Both the position numbers and the translations under genes were made by a program. The notes below the pieces were generated by a model. It did not search any database. It had not been told where the DNA came from and worked only from the letters and a program-made list of their open reading frames with translations. Of a DNA stretch of 21,241 nt, positions 1-8,171 are shown one piece after another; within the stretch, counting starts at the first letter, position 1, and every line of letters starts with the position of its first letter. The DNA comes from GCA-2689995 sp964529325 (lineage in GTDB: Bacteria; Fidelibacterota; Marinisomatia; SCGC-AAA003-L08; GCA-2689995), in assembly GCA_964529325.1 (NCBI GenBank), contig CAZGWH010000040.1, positions 1 to 21,241 on the forward strand. The letters run 5' to 3'.

Positions 1-23
1 GTATAGGTATTTTAAAAATAAAG

Positions 24-461
24 CTACTTTCCTGTTGATCCAAATCCACCACTTCCACGAGTAGTATTCGATAATTCATCCTTTAGTTCATATTCAATAG
101 GTGATGAATCGGTAGCAACTAACTGAAATAAGCGTTGACCTTTTTCTACAATATATTCAAAATCCTTAATATTATCACACATTGCCATTATTTCTCCTCG
201 ATACCCCCCATCAATCAACCCAATTGAATTCGACATTCTCAATGGTGTTTTTGATATACTCGATCTTGGGAATAAATAATATGCTTTTCCATCAAGAGGT
301 TCACAGGATATTTGCAGTTTAATTCCTTTTGTTTCACCAGGTTTAAATATTATTTTTTCAGGTGTATATAAATCTAACCCAGCATCACCTTGATGAAAAT
401 GTCCATGATTTTCATATAATTCTCTTGCTATTTCTGATAATGGTTTAATAATTAATTTCAT
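24..461 (-). CDS. dut: dUTP diphosphatase (dUTPase)
   Basis: Hydrolyses dUTP to dUMP and pyrophosphate, keeping uracil out of DNA and supplying dUMP for thymidylate synthesis. All five motifs of the trimeric dUTPase family are visible in the 145-residue product: motif 1 DAGLDL (26-31), motif 2 PRSSISK (65-71), motif 3 GLIDGGYRGE (81-90, with catalytic Asp84 and Tyr87), motif 4 GQRLFQL (108-114) and the glycine-rich motif 5 RGSGGFGSTG (135-144). Length matches the bacterial enzymes. I place the start at the ATG ending at 461, preceded by AAAAAGGAATT; an in-frame ATG at 485 would add eight residues and overlap comM. It lies 11 bases after the comM stop and is the last gene of the long leftward operon within this window. 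Confidence 0.95.
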   Translation of the reverse strand: MKLIIKPLSEIARELYENHGHFHQGDAGLDLYTPEKIIFKPGETKGIKLQISCEPLDGKAYYLFPRSSISKTPLRMSNSIGLIDGGYRGEIMAMCDNIKDFEYIVEKGQRLFQLVATDSSPIEYELKDELSNTTRGSGGFGSTGK

Positions 462-472
462 AATTCCTTTTT

Positions 473-2014
473 CTACCCTAACCACATACTTCTATCAAGG
501 CTTCTATATTGAATTGCCTCTCCTATATGATGTGATTTTATATGTTCATTATTTTCTAAGTCTGCAATTGTTCTACTTACCTTTAATATTCGATCATAAG
601 CTCTTGCTGACAATCCAAGTTTTTCCATTGCGGTCTTTAGTAAAATTCGACTTTCATTTGAAAGTTTACAATATTTCTCAATATAACTTCTTTCCATCCC
701 AGCATTATCATGTAATTTTGGTTTTTCTTTAAATCGCTGAATTTGAATTTCTCTCGCTTTTTGAATTCGATTGCGAATAACTTCCGATTTTTCTCCCGTT
801 TGCTTGCCTGATAATTTATCATATTCTACTGCAGGAACTTCAATATGAATATCAATTCTATCTAATAAAGGTCCTGATATTTTGGACAAATACCGTTGAA
901 TTAATTGAGGATTACAACAACATTCATTCTTAGGGTCAGTATAATATCCACATGGACAAGGGTTCATTGCTGAAACTAACATGAAATTCGCAGGATATGT
1001 TAACGAAATTTTTGCTCTTGAAATTGTGACCTCTCCGTTTTCTATAGGTTGCCTTAAAACTTCTAACACATTTTTTTTAAATTCAGGAAGTTCATCTAAA
1101 AACAAAACTCCATTTTGCGAAATACTTACCTCGCCTGGTTTTGGTACTTGACCTCCCCCAATTAATCCGACATCACTTATAGTATGGTGTGGTGATCTAA
1201 ATGGACGATAATTAACAATTCCAAAAGATGCATCGATAAGACCAGCAACGGAATGTATCTTCGTAGTTTCAAGTGCTTCTTCAATTGTCATTTCAGGCAA
1301 AATTGTAGGTATTCGTTTTGCCAACATTGTTTTACCGCTTCCAGGAGGACCAATAAGTAAAATATTATGACCGCCTGCAGCTGAAACTTCCAATGCTCGT
1401 TTGACATTTTCCTGCCCTTTAACATCGGCAAAATCTACATCATATTTAAAAGAGTTTCCTGAAAAAGTTTTACCTTTTCGAGTTTCACCTTTAAAATCTT
1501 TTTCACCATTTAAAACATCGACAACATCTTTTAATGTTTCTAGCCCTGCAATATGAATACCTTCAACAAATGACGCTTCTTCAATGTTTTTTTTAGGAAT
1601 AATAATACCAGAGATTCCCGTTTTTTTGGCATTTAAACAAATCGGAAAAATCCCTTTAACTGGCCTTAACTTACCATTTAATGATAATTCACCAATAAAA
1701 ATTATTTTCTTAAAAAAAGTTGTTTTTACAAGTCCATAAGATGCTAAAATCCCAATGGCTATTGGTAAATCGAATAAAGCACCTTCTTTTCGAATATCTG
1801 CTGGAGCTAAATTAATTGTGATTCGCTTCTGCTTTAATAAAAACCCAGAATTTTTTATTGCGGCCATAACGCGTTCTTTACTTTCACGGACAGCACCTTC
1901 AGGTAAACCAACTGTATTTATAGTGAAGGGGGTTATATTTTCAGTGTTAGACTCAACGGTAACAGTATAGGCATCAATTCCTAAAACAGCACTTGATAAA
2001 ACTTTTGCATACAT
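473..2014 (-). CDS. comM: YifB/ComM family Mg-chelatase-like AAA+ ATPase
   Basis: AAA+ ATPase of the ComM/YifB family. In naturally competent bacteria ComM is a hexameric helicase that drives branch migration during integration of taken-up DNA. The 513-residue protein has the N-terminal ChlI-like domain (about 1-170), with the family's NxVGLPEGAVRESKERV stretch at about 33-49. Then come Walker A GPPGSGKT (222-229), the FRSPHHTISDVGLIGGG segment (272-288), Walker B VLFLDE (303-308), the NPCPCGYY segment (351-358), a CCC cluster (365-367), GPLLDRID with a likely arginine finger (381-388) and a C-terminal Mg_chelatase_C domain. The ATG has a good ribosome site, GGGAG six bases upstream. The family also occurs in species not known to be competent, and no other competence gene is visible here, so a role in transformation is inference. 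Confidence 0.95.
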   Translation of the reverse strand: MYAKVLSSAVLGIDAYTVTVESNTENITPFTINTVGLPEGAVRESKERVMAAIKNSGFLLKQKRITINLAPADIRKEGALFDLPIAIGILASYGLVKTTFFKKIIFIGELSLNGKLRPVKGIFPICLNAKKTGISGIIIPKKNIEEASFVEGIHIAGLETLKDVVDVLNGEKDFKGETRKGKTFSGNSFKYDVDFADVKGQENVKRALEVSAAGGHNILLIGPPGSGKTMLAKRIPTILPEMTIEEALETTKIHSVAGLIDASFGIVNYRPFRSPHHTISDVGLIGGGQVPKPGEVSISQNGVLFLDELPEFKKNVLEVLRQPIENGEVTISRAKISLTYPANFMLVSAMNPCPCGYYTDPKNECCCNPQLIQRYLSKISGPLLDRIDIHIEVPAVEYDKLSGKQTGEKSEVIRNRIQKAREIQIQRFKEKPKLHDNAGMERSYIEKYCKLSNESRILLKTAMEKLGLSARAYDRILKVSRTIADLENNEHIKSHHIGEAIQYRSLDRSMWLG

Positions 2015-2036
2015 CGGGGACTCCCATTATTTTATT

Positions 2037-3878
2037 TTAAATTTTAAGTTCTGATTCAACCCAAAAACCATATTCCTTTATTAGACTTATTAATTCATTT
2101 ACTGCAAATTCAGCTGGAATATTTTTCTTTACAACTTCCTGTCCTTTATAAAGTGAAATTTTTCCTTCACCCGTTCCAACATATCCAAAATCGGCATCTG
2201 CCATTTCACCAGGTCCATTTACTATACAGCCCATTATTCCAATTTTAACACCTTTCAAATGATCTGTTTTTTTACGAATTTCTGCCGTTGTTTCTTGTAA
2301 ATCAAAAAGTGTTCTACCACAACTTGGACACGAAATATATTCTGTTTTAGAAATTCGAGTTCGTGTTGCTTGTAAAATATTAAAAGCTAAATTATAAAGA
2401 TTATTACCCTTATGAGTTAACCATAATCCGTCTCCAAATCCATCTAATAATTGTCCTCCTAATTCATAAGAAGCAATAAGTTGAACTTTATCAATACTTT
2501 CCTCTAAATAATCTTTTTTAAATATTATTGGATTCAAAATATTATTTCTTATAAAATGAAAATAAACAGATCTAATTTTGTGAAACTGAGTGTTTTTATT
2601 TAACAAAAGAACAATTACAATATTATTTTTTATCTCTGTTAAATTAAATAATTCATCAATTGTATAAATCTCAAATGGTTTTAAACTATTTTTTGAAATC
2701 GTTTTTAATCGTTCTGGAATTTTAAAATTTATTGATGTCGAGTTGCAGTAAATATAATCTGGAGATTGATCGGAGATTGACCATTTATCAAGTTTATTTA
2801 AATAATTAAACCCAAGTTCAGATAAATCTTCAGGAGTCGTATTTTTATTTGTAAAATTTGAAATTACAACAGGAGTATGTTGACTACCTATATATTGAAT
2901 TTGAGCTGTTTCTCTTCGGCGATATTCATAGGGATTAAATAAATCTTCATTCGTATTATTTGACTTAAAACTATTTTTAAATTGAGGAAATTGAAACGAA
3001 TCAATTAACTGACGAGCTACAGGAATTTCAAATTCAGGCTCTTCAGTTAGTGAAACTCTAATTGTATCGCCTAACCCGTCAGCCAATAAAGTTCCAATCC
3101 CAAGCGCTGATTTTATTCGTCCATCATCTCCTTCACCCGCTTCAGTAACCCCTAAATGTAAAGGATAATTCATCCTCTCTTCACTCATTTTATTAACTAA
3201 TAATCGATAAGCTTGAACCATTACTAAGGGGTTGCTTGATTTCATTGAAAGTACAATGTCATAGAAATTATTAAACTCACAAATCCGAATAAATTCAAGT
3301 GCCGACTCTACCATACCTAAAGGAGTATCTCCATAATGACTTAATATTCTGTCAGAAAGAGAGCCGTGATTTGTGCCTATTCTCATGGCTGTCCCTTCTA
3401 ACTTACAAATTTTCACTAACGGACTAAAGCGTTCGTTTATTCGTTCTAATTCTAATTTATAATCATTATCTGTATATTCATGTAATTGGAACTTTTTTCG
3501 ATCTACAAAATTACCGGGATTAATTCTAATTTTTTCAACATATCTTGCTGATATTTCAGCCGCTTTAGGTGTAAAATGAATATCAGCAATTAATGGATTA
3601 TCGTAGCCTCTCGCTTTTAATTCAGATTTAATTATTTTAAGGTTTTCAGCCTCATTGATACTTGGAGCTGTTATTCGCACATATTCACACCCTGCATCAA
3701 TCATTCTGATACTTTGCTCAACCGTAGCATTTGTATCCATCGTATGTGTAGTTGTCATGGATTGAATCCGAATTGGATTTCTACCCCCAACAGGTAAATA
3801 ACCAATATTTACAACTCGTGAATTTTGACGATTATAATTTAGTAAAGAATCACAATATTTATAATTTAAGGAATTCAT
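2037..3878 (-). CDS. ispG: 4-hydroxy-3-methylbut-2-enyl diphosphate synthase, large three-domain form
   Basis: IspG (GcpE) reductively converts MEcPP to HMBPP, the penultimate step of the MEP isoprenoid pathway, using a 4Fe-4S cluster. The N-terminal TIM barrel is clear: IRIQSMTTTHTMDT near residue 35, IADIHFTPKAA near 98, KIRINPGNF near 116. The C-terminal iron-sulphur domain carries the ligands Cys517 and Cys520 (SCPSCGRT), Cys551 and Glu558 (MGCIVNGPGE). At 613 residues it is far longer than the roughly 370-residue E. coli type. The extra 200 or so residues (about 300-500) lie between the two conserved domains, as in the A* domain of plant, chlamydial and Bacteroidetes enzymes. The insertion is Asn/Lys/Ile-rich and weakly conserved in appearance. 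The start overlaps the upstream stop as ATGA (3875-3878), so translation is probably coupled. Confidence 0.96.
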   Translation of the reverse strand: MNSLNYKYCDSLLNYNRQNSRVVNIGYLPVGGRNPIRIQSMTTTHTMDTNATVEQSIRMIDAGCEYVRITAPSINEAENLKIIKSELKARGYDNPLIADIHFTPKAAEISARYVEKIRINPGNFVDRKKFQLHEYTDNDYKLELERINERFSPLVKICKLEGTAMRIGTNHGSLSDRILSHYGDTPLGMVESALEFIRICEFNNFYDIVLSMKSSNPLVMVQAYRLLVNKMSEERMNYPLHLGVTEAGEGDDGRIKSALGIGTLLADGLGDTIRVSLTEEPEFEIPVARQLIDSFQFPQFKNSFKSNNTNEDLFNPYEYRRRETAQIQYIGSQHTPVVISNFTNKNTTPEDLSELGFNYLNKLDKWSISDQSPDYIYCNSTSINFKIPERLKTISKNSLKPFEIYTIDELFNLTEIKNNIVIVLLLNKNTQFHKIRSVYFHFIRNNILNPIIFKKDYLEESIDKVQLIASYELGGQLLDGFGDGLWLTHKGNNLYNLAFNILQATRTRISKTEYISCPSCGRTLFDLQETTAEIRKKTDHLKGVKIGIMGCIVNGPGEMADADFGYVGTGEGKISLYKGQEVVKKNIPAEFAVNELISLIKEYGFWVESELKI

Positions 3879-4582
3879 TTACTAATACGATATAAATCCT
3901 GAATTTCTATTTTTTTTAATTTACGAAATTTACCTTGTTTGAGCTTACCAATACCAAGACCAGCAAATATTTCTCGATGTAAATCAATTACACGAGAACC
4001 AAGAGCTAGAAAAATTCGTTTTACTTCTCTTTTTTTACCCTCTTTTAAAGTCACTTGCCAAACAAATCGTTTACCCATTTTATTTAAAAACTGAATTTCT
4101 CCTCGAGCAATTCCACCTTCTTCTAATTTTATACCCGTTTTTAATTTTATATATTCATGACGAGGAATATCTATATAAGTTACGGCAATATATTTTTTTT
4201 CTACACCATATCGTGGGTGTGTAAGTCTATTTGCCAACTCACCATCATTTGTAATTAATAATACACCTGTTGTATCTCTATCTAATCTGCCAATAGGAAA
4301 TAACCGTTCTTCAAGAGGAAGAAAATCCATAACAGTTGCTCTATTCCGGTCATCGGTAACAGACGAAATTACACCTTTAGGTTTATTGAGCAAATATACT
4401 ATTTTATCATTTTTTACATTTACAATCTCACCACCAACACGAACACAATCATCATCTGTCACTTGGTAAGAGAAGTCTAAGCAAATTGCATCATTTATTT
4501 TTACTTTTCCTGATGAAATAATATCATCACATTTTCGCCGGGACGCAATCCCTGCATGAGCTAAAAATTTATTCAGTCGCAT
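3875..4582 (-). CDS. rluB: RsuA/RluB-family rRNA pseudouridine synthase
   Basis: Isomerises a specific uridine to pseudouridine in ribosomal RNA. The 235-residue protein begins with an S4 RNA-binding domain (about 1-60: MRLNKFLAHAGIASRRKCDD). The RsuA/RluB/E/F catalytic domain follows, with LLNKPKGVISS (64-74) and GRLDRDTTGVLL (98-109), where Asp101 is the expected catalytic residue. The KEGKKREVKR motif lies near the C-terminus. RluB (23S) is the usual assignment beside scpAB, but RsuA (16S) cannot be excluded from sequence alone. I use the ATG ending at 4582; a TTG immediately upstream (4585) would add one Met. Either start lies inside the end of scpB, overlapping it by about 14 bases, and no good Shine-Dalgarno is seen, suggesting translational coupling. 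Confidence 0.9.
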   Translation of the reverse strand: MRLNKFLAHAGIASRRKCDDIISSGKVKINDAICLDFSYQVTDDDCVRVGGEIVNVKNDKIVYLLNKPKGVISSVTDDRNRATVMDFLPLEERLFPIGRLDRDTTGVLLITNDGELANRLTHPRYGVEKKYIAVTYIDIPRHEYIKLKTGIKLEEGGIARGEIQFLNKMGKRFVWQVTLKEGKKREVKRIFLALGSRVIDLHREIFAGLGIGKLKQGKFRKLKKIEIQDLYRISK

Positions 4583-5120
4583 CAAATAATGTTGTCGGGC
4601 TATGCCCTTCTCCTAATAATTCAGTTAATTCTTTTAATTTGGGTAAATCAGTTAATTTATTTAATCCAAAACATTCTAAAAATGATTGAGTTGTACCATA
4701 AAGTAATGCTCTTCCAGGACTCTCTTCTCTTCCTTTTATTGTCACCAAATCTTTTTCTAATAATGTTTTCACAACACTATCACAATTTACACCACGAATA
4801 TATTCAACATCATTTTTACTTATTGGTTGTTTATAAGCTATCACCGACAATGCTTCAAGTGATGGTTGAGATAATTGAATCTTTCTTGATTTATTATATA
4901 ACCGTTGGATATATAAATGACAATCTGGTTTTGTTAATATTTGGTATCCACTTGCAATTGGTTTTATATGAATTAATTTGTTCATATTTTCATATTCAGT
5001 ATTTAACTCAGAAACAATATATTCTAAATCAACATCTTCTCCAGGAAATATTCCATTCACTTGAGATTGAGTTAAAGGTTCTGGAGTTGCAAATAATAAT
5101 GCTTCGATGTATGATTTCAA
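4569..5120 (-). CDS. scpB: Segregation and condensation protein B
   Basis: ScpB binds ScpA and the SMC ATPase to form the bacterial condensin that compacts and segregates chromosomes. The 183-residue protein has two winged-helix domains. The diagnostic block is in the second: LEALSVIAYKQPIS (about 98-111), then IRGVNCDSVVKTLLEKDLV (about 118-136), then GREESPGRALLYGTT and FLECFGLNKLTDLP. These match the family very closely. The start is a TTG whose last two bases form the TGA stop of scpA (TTGA, 5117-5120), so translation is probably coupled. The gene ends inside rluB. No smc gene is present in the window, which is usual because smc is often unlinked. Confidence 0.95.
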   Translation of the reverse strand: MKSYIEALLFATPEPLTQSQVNGIFPGEDVDLEYIVSELNTEYENMNKLIHIKPIASGYQILTKPDCHLYIQRLYNKSRKIQLSQPSLEALSVIAYKQPISKNDVEYIRGVNCDSVVKTLLEKDLVTIKGREESPGRALLYGTTQSFLECFGLNKLTDLPKLKELTELLGEGHSPTTLFDATE

Positions 5121-5836
5121 AATGCATTAACCTCTAATTGAATTTCTCCAAATACTTTTTCTTGCAAAATATTTATTTCCTTATTTTGAATCATTTCTAA
5201 AATTGCCATAAATGTTACTACTACTTTTAATTTTGTTACTATATTTTGAAATAAATGTAAAAATGGAAGTTTTTTTATATTCATAAATTGACTACGGATT
5301 ACCTCTAACTCTGTAGAAATATTATACTCTTCTGGATTTAATTCGTATATATTTTGTTCTGGCAAATTACGCATTAACTTATCAAACATTGATAATAAAT
5401 CAACTAAAGTTACATTCCTCATTACTTCATCTAGACTTTCTTCTTGATGTTTAATTTTTTCTTTAATTCCTTTAGAAAATGAGAACGAATGAATTTCTTG
5501 TGATTTTTCTAATTCATGTCCTGCTTCTTTAAATCGTTTATACTCTAACAACTGTTGTACTAAATCTAAACGAGGGTCGTCAATTTCCTCCTCATCTTCA
5601 AGTTCAGGCCTAGGTAAAAGCATCTTTGACTTTATACGCATTAAAATTGAAGCCATTAAAATAAACTCACCTGCGACTTCAATTTTTAGTAGTTTCATCA
5701 TTTCAATATATTTTAAAAATTCATTTGTAATTTTATGGATTGGAATATCATAAATATTAAGTTTATCTCTACTTATAAAAAATAATAATAAATCCAATGG
5801 ACCTTCAAAATTTTGGAGTTTTATTCTATAATCCAT
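5117..5836 (-). CDS. scpA: Segregation and condensation protein A
   Basis: Kleisin subunit of bacterial condensin, bridging the SMC heads together with ScpB. The 239-residue product opens with the ScpA signature FEGPLDLLLFFISRDKLNIYDI-type stretch (about residues 9-30) and the AGEFILMASILMRIKSKMLLP helix that binds the SMC neck. An acidic linker (EDEEEIDDPR, near residue 80) follows, and the C-terminal part is a winged-helix SMC cap-binding domain. It starts with ATG preceded by AGGTAAATT, three bases after the trpS stop. The following scpB overlaps it by four bases, the usual coupled arrangement for two subunits of one complex. Confidence 0.95.
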   Translation of the reverse strand: MDYRIKLQNFEGPLDLLLFFISRDKLNIYDIPIHKITNEFLKYIEMMKLLKIEVAGEFILMASILMRIKSKMLLPRPELEDEEEIDDPRLDLVQQLLEYKRFKEAGHELEKSQEIHSFSFSKGIKEKIKHQEESLDEVMRNVTLVDLLSMFDKLMRNLPEQNIYELNPEEYNISTELEVIRSQFMNIKKLPFLHLFQNIVTKLKVVVTFMAILEMIQNKEINILQEKVFGEIQLEVNAF

Positions 5837-5839
5837 AAT

Positions 5840-6844
5840 TTACCTAGGTAAAGGTACAAGTCCTATTTTACGATAAACTTTTGATAAAGTTCGCCTCGCT
5901 TTATACCTTGCTTTTTCTGCACCTGATTTTAGAATATTATTTAAATAAACTTTATCTTTAATTATTCGATTATATTCACTTTGCATTGGCTTTAAATATT
6001 CAACGCAAACTTCACCAAGTTCACTTTTAAATTGAGAATACATTTTCCCTTTAAAATGTTCAACGGTTTCTTCAATTGTTGTATTGGTTAATATTGAATA
6101 AAGTGTAAGTAAGTTTGCTAACCCAGGTCTTTTTTCATCATATAAAATGTCCGTATTTGAATCGGTTACGGCCCTTTTTATTTTTTTAATAATCACATCT
6201 GGCTCATCTAAAAGTGCAATATAATTATTTGCATTCTCATCCGACTTTGACATTTTTTTCTCAGGTTCCTGTAAGCTCATAATTCGTGCTCCTGATTTTG
6301 GTATAAATGGTTCAGGAATTGGAAAAGTGTCAGAATAATTGTGATTAAATCGCCCAGCTAAATCTCTTGCTAATTCTAAATGTTGCTTTTGGTCAGCTCC
6401 TACAGGTACCATATCTGCTTGATAAATTAGTATATCAGATGCCATAAGAACAGGATAAGTAAATAATCCCACATTTATATTATTTGAATGTTTTTTTGAT
6501 TTATCCTTAAACTGAGTCATTCGGCTTAATTCACCATATGAAGTTATTGTATTCAACACCCAAGCCAATTCAGCATGCTCAGGAACATGAGACTGAACTA
6601 CAATTGTATTTTTTTCTGGGTTTATTCCACATGCAATATATTGTGCTAAAAAAGATAGACATCGATTTCTTAATTCTGAAGGAACTTGCTTAACAGTGAG
6701 AGCATGTAAATCTACAATCAAAAATATACTATCATAATCTTCTTGTAAATTTACCCAGTTTTTTAACGCACCCGCATAATTACCAATACATAATTGTCCT
6801 GAAGGCTGGATCCCTGAAAGTAATATTTTCTTTTTATTTGTCAT
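5840..6844 (-). CDS. trpS: Tryptophanyl-tRNA synthetase
   Basis: Class Ic synthetase that charges tRNA-Trp with tryptophan. The 334-residue length is normal for bacterial TrpS. Visible signatures: GIQPSGQLCIGNYAGAL (11-27), in which CIGN stands for the HIGH motif as TIGN does in E. coli; YPVLMASDILIYQAD (130-144) and VPVGADQKQHLELARD (146-161), which line the tryptophan and ATP pocket; and KMSKS (197-201). The C-terminus KARRTLSKVYRKIGL is also typical. The start is ATG, one base after the HNH gene stop. No T-box or leader peptide can lie directly upstream, because the gene is embedded in the operon. Confidence 0.97.
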   Translation of the reverse strand: MTNKKKILLSGIQPSGQLCIGNYAGALKNWVNLQEDYDSIFLIVDLHALTVKQVPSELRNRCLSFLAQYIACGINPEKNTIVVQSHVPEHAELAWVLNTITSYGELSRMTQFKDKSKKHSNNINVGLFTYPVLMASDILIYQADMVPVGADQKQHLELARDLAGRFNHNYSDTFPIPEPFIPKSGARIMSLQEPEKKMSKSDENANNYIALLDEPDVIIKKIKRAVTDSNTDILYDEKRPGLANLLTLYSILTNTTIEETVEHFKGKMYSQFKSELGEVCVEYLKPMQSEYNRIIKDKVYLNNILKSGAEKARYKARRTLSKVYRKIGLVPLPR

Positions 6845-6845
6845 T

Positions 6846-7370
6846 TTAATTTTTTAATTGCTCCATGAATAAGTATGGTTTCCACGAATTTTGTTTTTTT
6901 CTCACCGATTGTTGAAAATAAGTTAACATCGATGGTTTCTTTGGTTTCTTTAATAGAGGCATATTACATTCTCGGGGTGTTCTATTATTTTTATTATGAT
7001 TACATGTTGTACAAGCCGCAACTAAATTCTCCCATGAATCTTTGCCACCTCTTTGCTTTGGAATAATATGGTCTAAAGTCATTGGTACATTTTTTATGCT
7101 ACAATATTGACAAGTATAACTATCTCTTCTTAATAAATTTTTACGAGTTAATGGAATCATTTTGGGATGATAATTTATATACCTATTTAACCTAACAACA
7201 CTAGGTAAATGAAAAACAAAATCAACTGAATGTATTGATTCATTATATTGTTCTAATATCTCTACTTTTTGGTCTAGAATCAAATTTACAGCTCTTTTAA
7301 TTTTTGTTATTGTTAATGGTTGATAATTCTGATTTAATACTAATACGCGTCTATTTAATAGTCCATCCAT
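6846..7370 (-). CDS. HNH endonuclease family protein
   Basis: Predicted HNH-fold nuclease of 174 residues, belonging to a widespread chromosomal family whose role is not known to me. The N-terminal half (RRVLVLNQNYQPLTITKIKR, 7-26) is a conserved domain typical of this family rather than of intron or phage HNH enzymes. The HNH core runs from about 80 to 130. It has a zinc-binding CQYC (87-90), the catalytic pair Asp100-His101 in LDHIIPKQRGG, Asn115 in WENLVAACTTCN, and second zinc cysteines at 120 and 123. The Lys-rich C-terminus may contact DNA or RNA. The position inside a housekeeping operon, one to two bases from each neighbour, argues against a mobile origin and for a basic cellular role. 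The substrate is unknown. Confidence 0.88.
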   Translation of the reverse strand: MDGLLNRRVLVLNQNYQPLTITKIKRAVNLILDQKVEILEQYNESIHSVDFVFHLPSVVRLNRYINYHPKMIPLTRKNLLRRDSYTCQYCSIKNVPMTLDHIIPKQRGGKDSWENLVAACTTCNHNKNNRTPRECNMPLLKKPKKPSMLTYFQQSVRKKQNSWKPYLFMEQLKN

Positions 7371-7372
7371 TA

Positions 7373-8170
7373 TTAAACTAGTTTTTGAATACTTAATGTT
7401 GAATGATGCAATTTTGCTAAATTATCATCATAATTACTATCCAAATAATTTAAACTATTAACTTTAACCCAACCTGAAGAATGAATGAAAGTCTCTTTGC
7501 CTAATGAAATTCCAATATGATTAATATTATCATTTTTAGAAAAAAATACTAAGTCTCCCACTTCGTTCATTTTGTTTTCAATTGGTTTTAATTTTTCAAA
7601 TATAAATTGGTCTTTTGAATCTCTAGGTAAGTAAATTCCACAAAACTTAAATATTGTTTGTACAAATCCAGAGCAATCAAAACCAAAGCTACTTCGCCCT
7701 CCCCATACATAAGGAGTACCTAATAATTTTTTTGATACAAATTCAATTGTTTTTCGTATAGATAATTTTTTATCAAAACCAAAATCTTGAATCCAACCAA
7801 TATTTAAATTAGGTAATAAAATTTTATGCCACCATAATTCGTTTATTTTAACTGTCTCAATTGCAGGTATAGTTACCCCAAAAGTACAATTTAAAATTGG
7901 TTTAGAATCTATTTTAGGAGAAGTCTTAATTTCCCCAATTGGATTCGTTTCAATATAGGCTCCATGCTTTTCAAATAACTGTTTTTTAATAGTATAAAAC
8001 TTATTAATCCAACCATTGTAATTATCAAATAGTTTCACTTTATACCAGTTTTCTTTTTTTTCAAGAACCTCTAGCTCCTCCCAAAAAAGGCTTTGGGTAA
8101 TCATTTCTGATTGAAAAGAAGGTGCTGAAAAAATTCCAGCAACTGAAACATTTGTAATTATTTTTTTCAA
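7373..8170 (-). CDS. NlpC/P60 cysteine peptidase with N-terminal SH3b domains
   Basis: Predicted cell-wall peptide hydrolase of the NlpC/P60 family (265 residues). Two SH3b-like domains (about 1-60 and 75-132) precede the catalytic domain (about 138-250), which has GTPYVWGGRS (151-160), nucleophile Cys166 in FDCSGFV, His218 in NHIGIS and His230 in FIHSSG. The architecture resembles YkfC, which cleaves gamma-D-Glu-diamino acid bonds of murein peptides. No signal peptide or membrane segment is visible: the first SH3b domain begins almost at residue 1, suggesting a cytoplasmic role in murein peptide recycling rather than wall remodelling (inference). The start is a TTG with no clear ribosome site; the next Met (residue 23) would truncate the first SH3b domain. 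It lies one base after the phosphatase gene. Confidence 0.88.
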   Translation of the reverse strand: MKKIITNVSVAGIFSAPSFQSEMITQSLFWEELEVLEKKENWYKVKLFDNYNGWINKFYTIKKQLFEKHGAYIETNPIGEIKTSPKIDSKPILNCTFGVTIPAIETVKINELWWHKILLPNLNIGWIQDFGFDKKLSIRKTIEFVSKKLLGTPYVWGGRSSFGFDCSGFVQTIFKFCGIYLPRDSKDQFIFEKLKPIENKMNEVGDLVFFSKNDNINHIGISLGKETFIHSSGWVKVNSLNYLDSNYDDNLAKLHHSTLSIQKLV

Positions 8171-8171
8171 T

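Noticed and set aside
462..485. Longer dut start at 485
   Set aside because: It would overlap the comM stop, and the ATG ending at 461 has an AAGGA ribosome site at suitable distance and matches the family N-terminus.
4589..5137. A 182-codon open frame on the plus strand opposite scpB
   Set aside because: It is fully antisense to a strongly conserved scpB gene. The translation is a low-complexity Leu/Ile/Tyr-rich sequence with no recognisable motif, as expected when the complement of an AT-rich gene stays open by chance.
6846..7370. HNH gene as a mobile or homing endonuclease
   Set aside because: It interrupts no gene, has the N-terminal domain of a chromosomal family, and its spacing and base composition match its operon neighbours.
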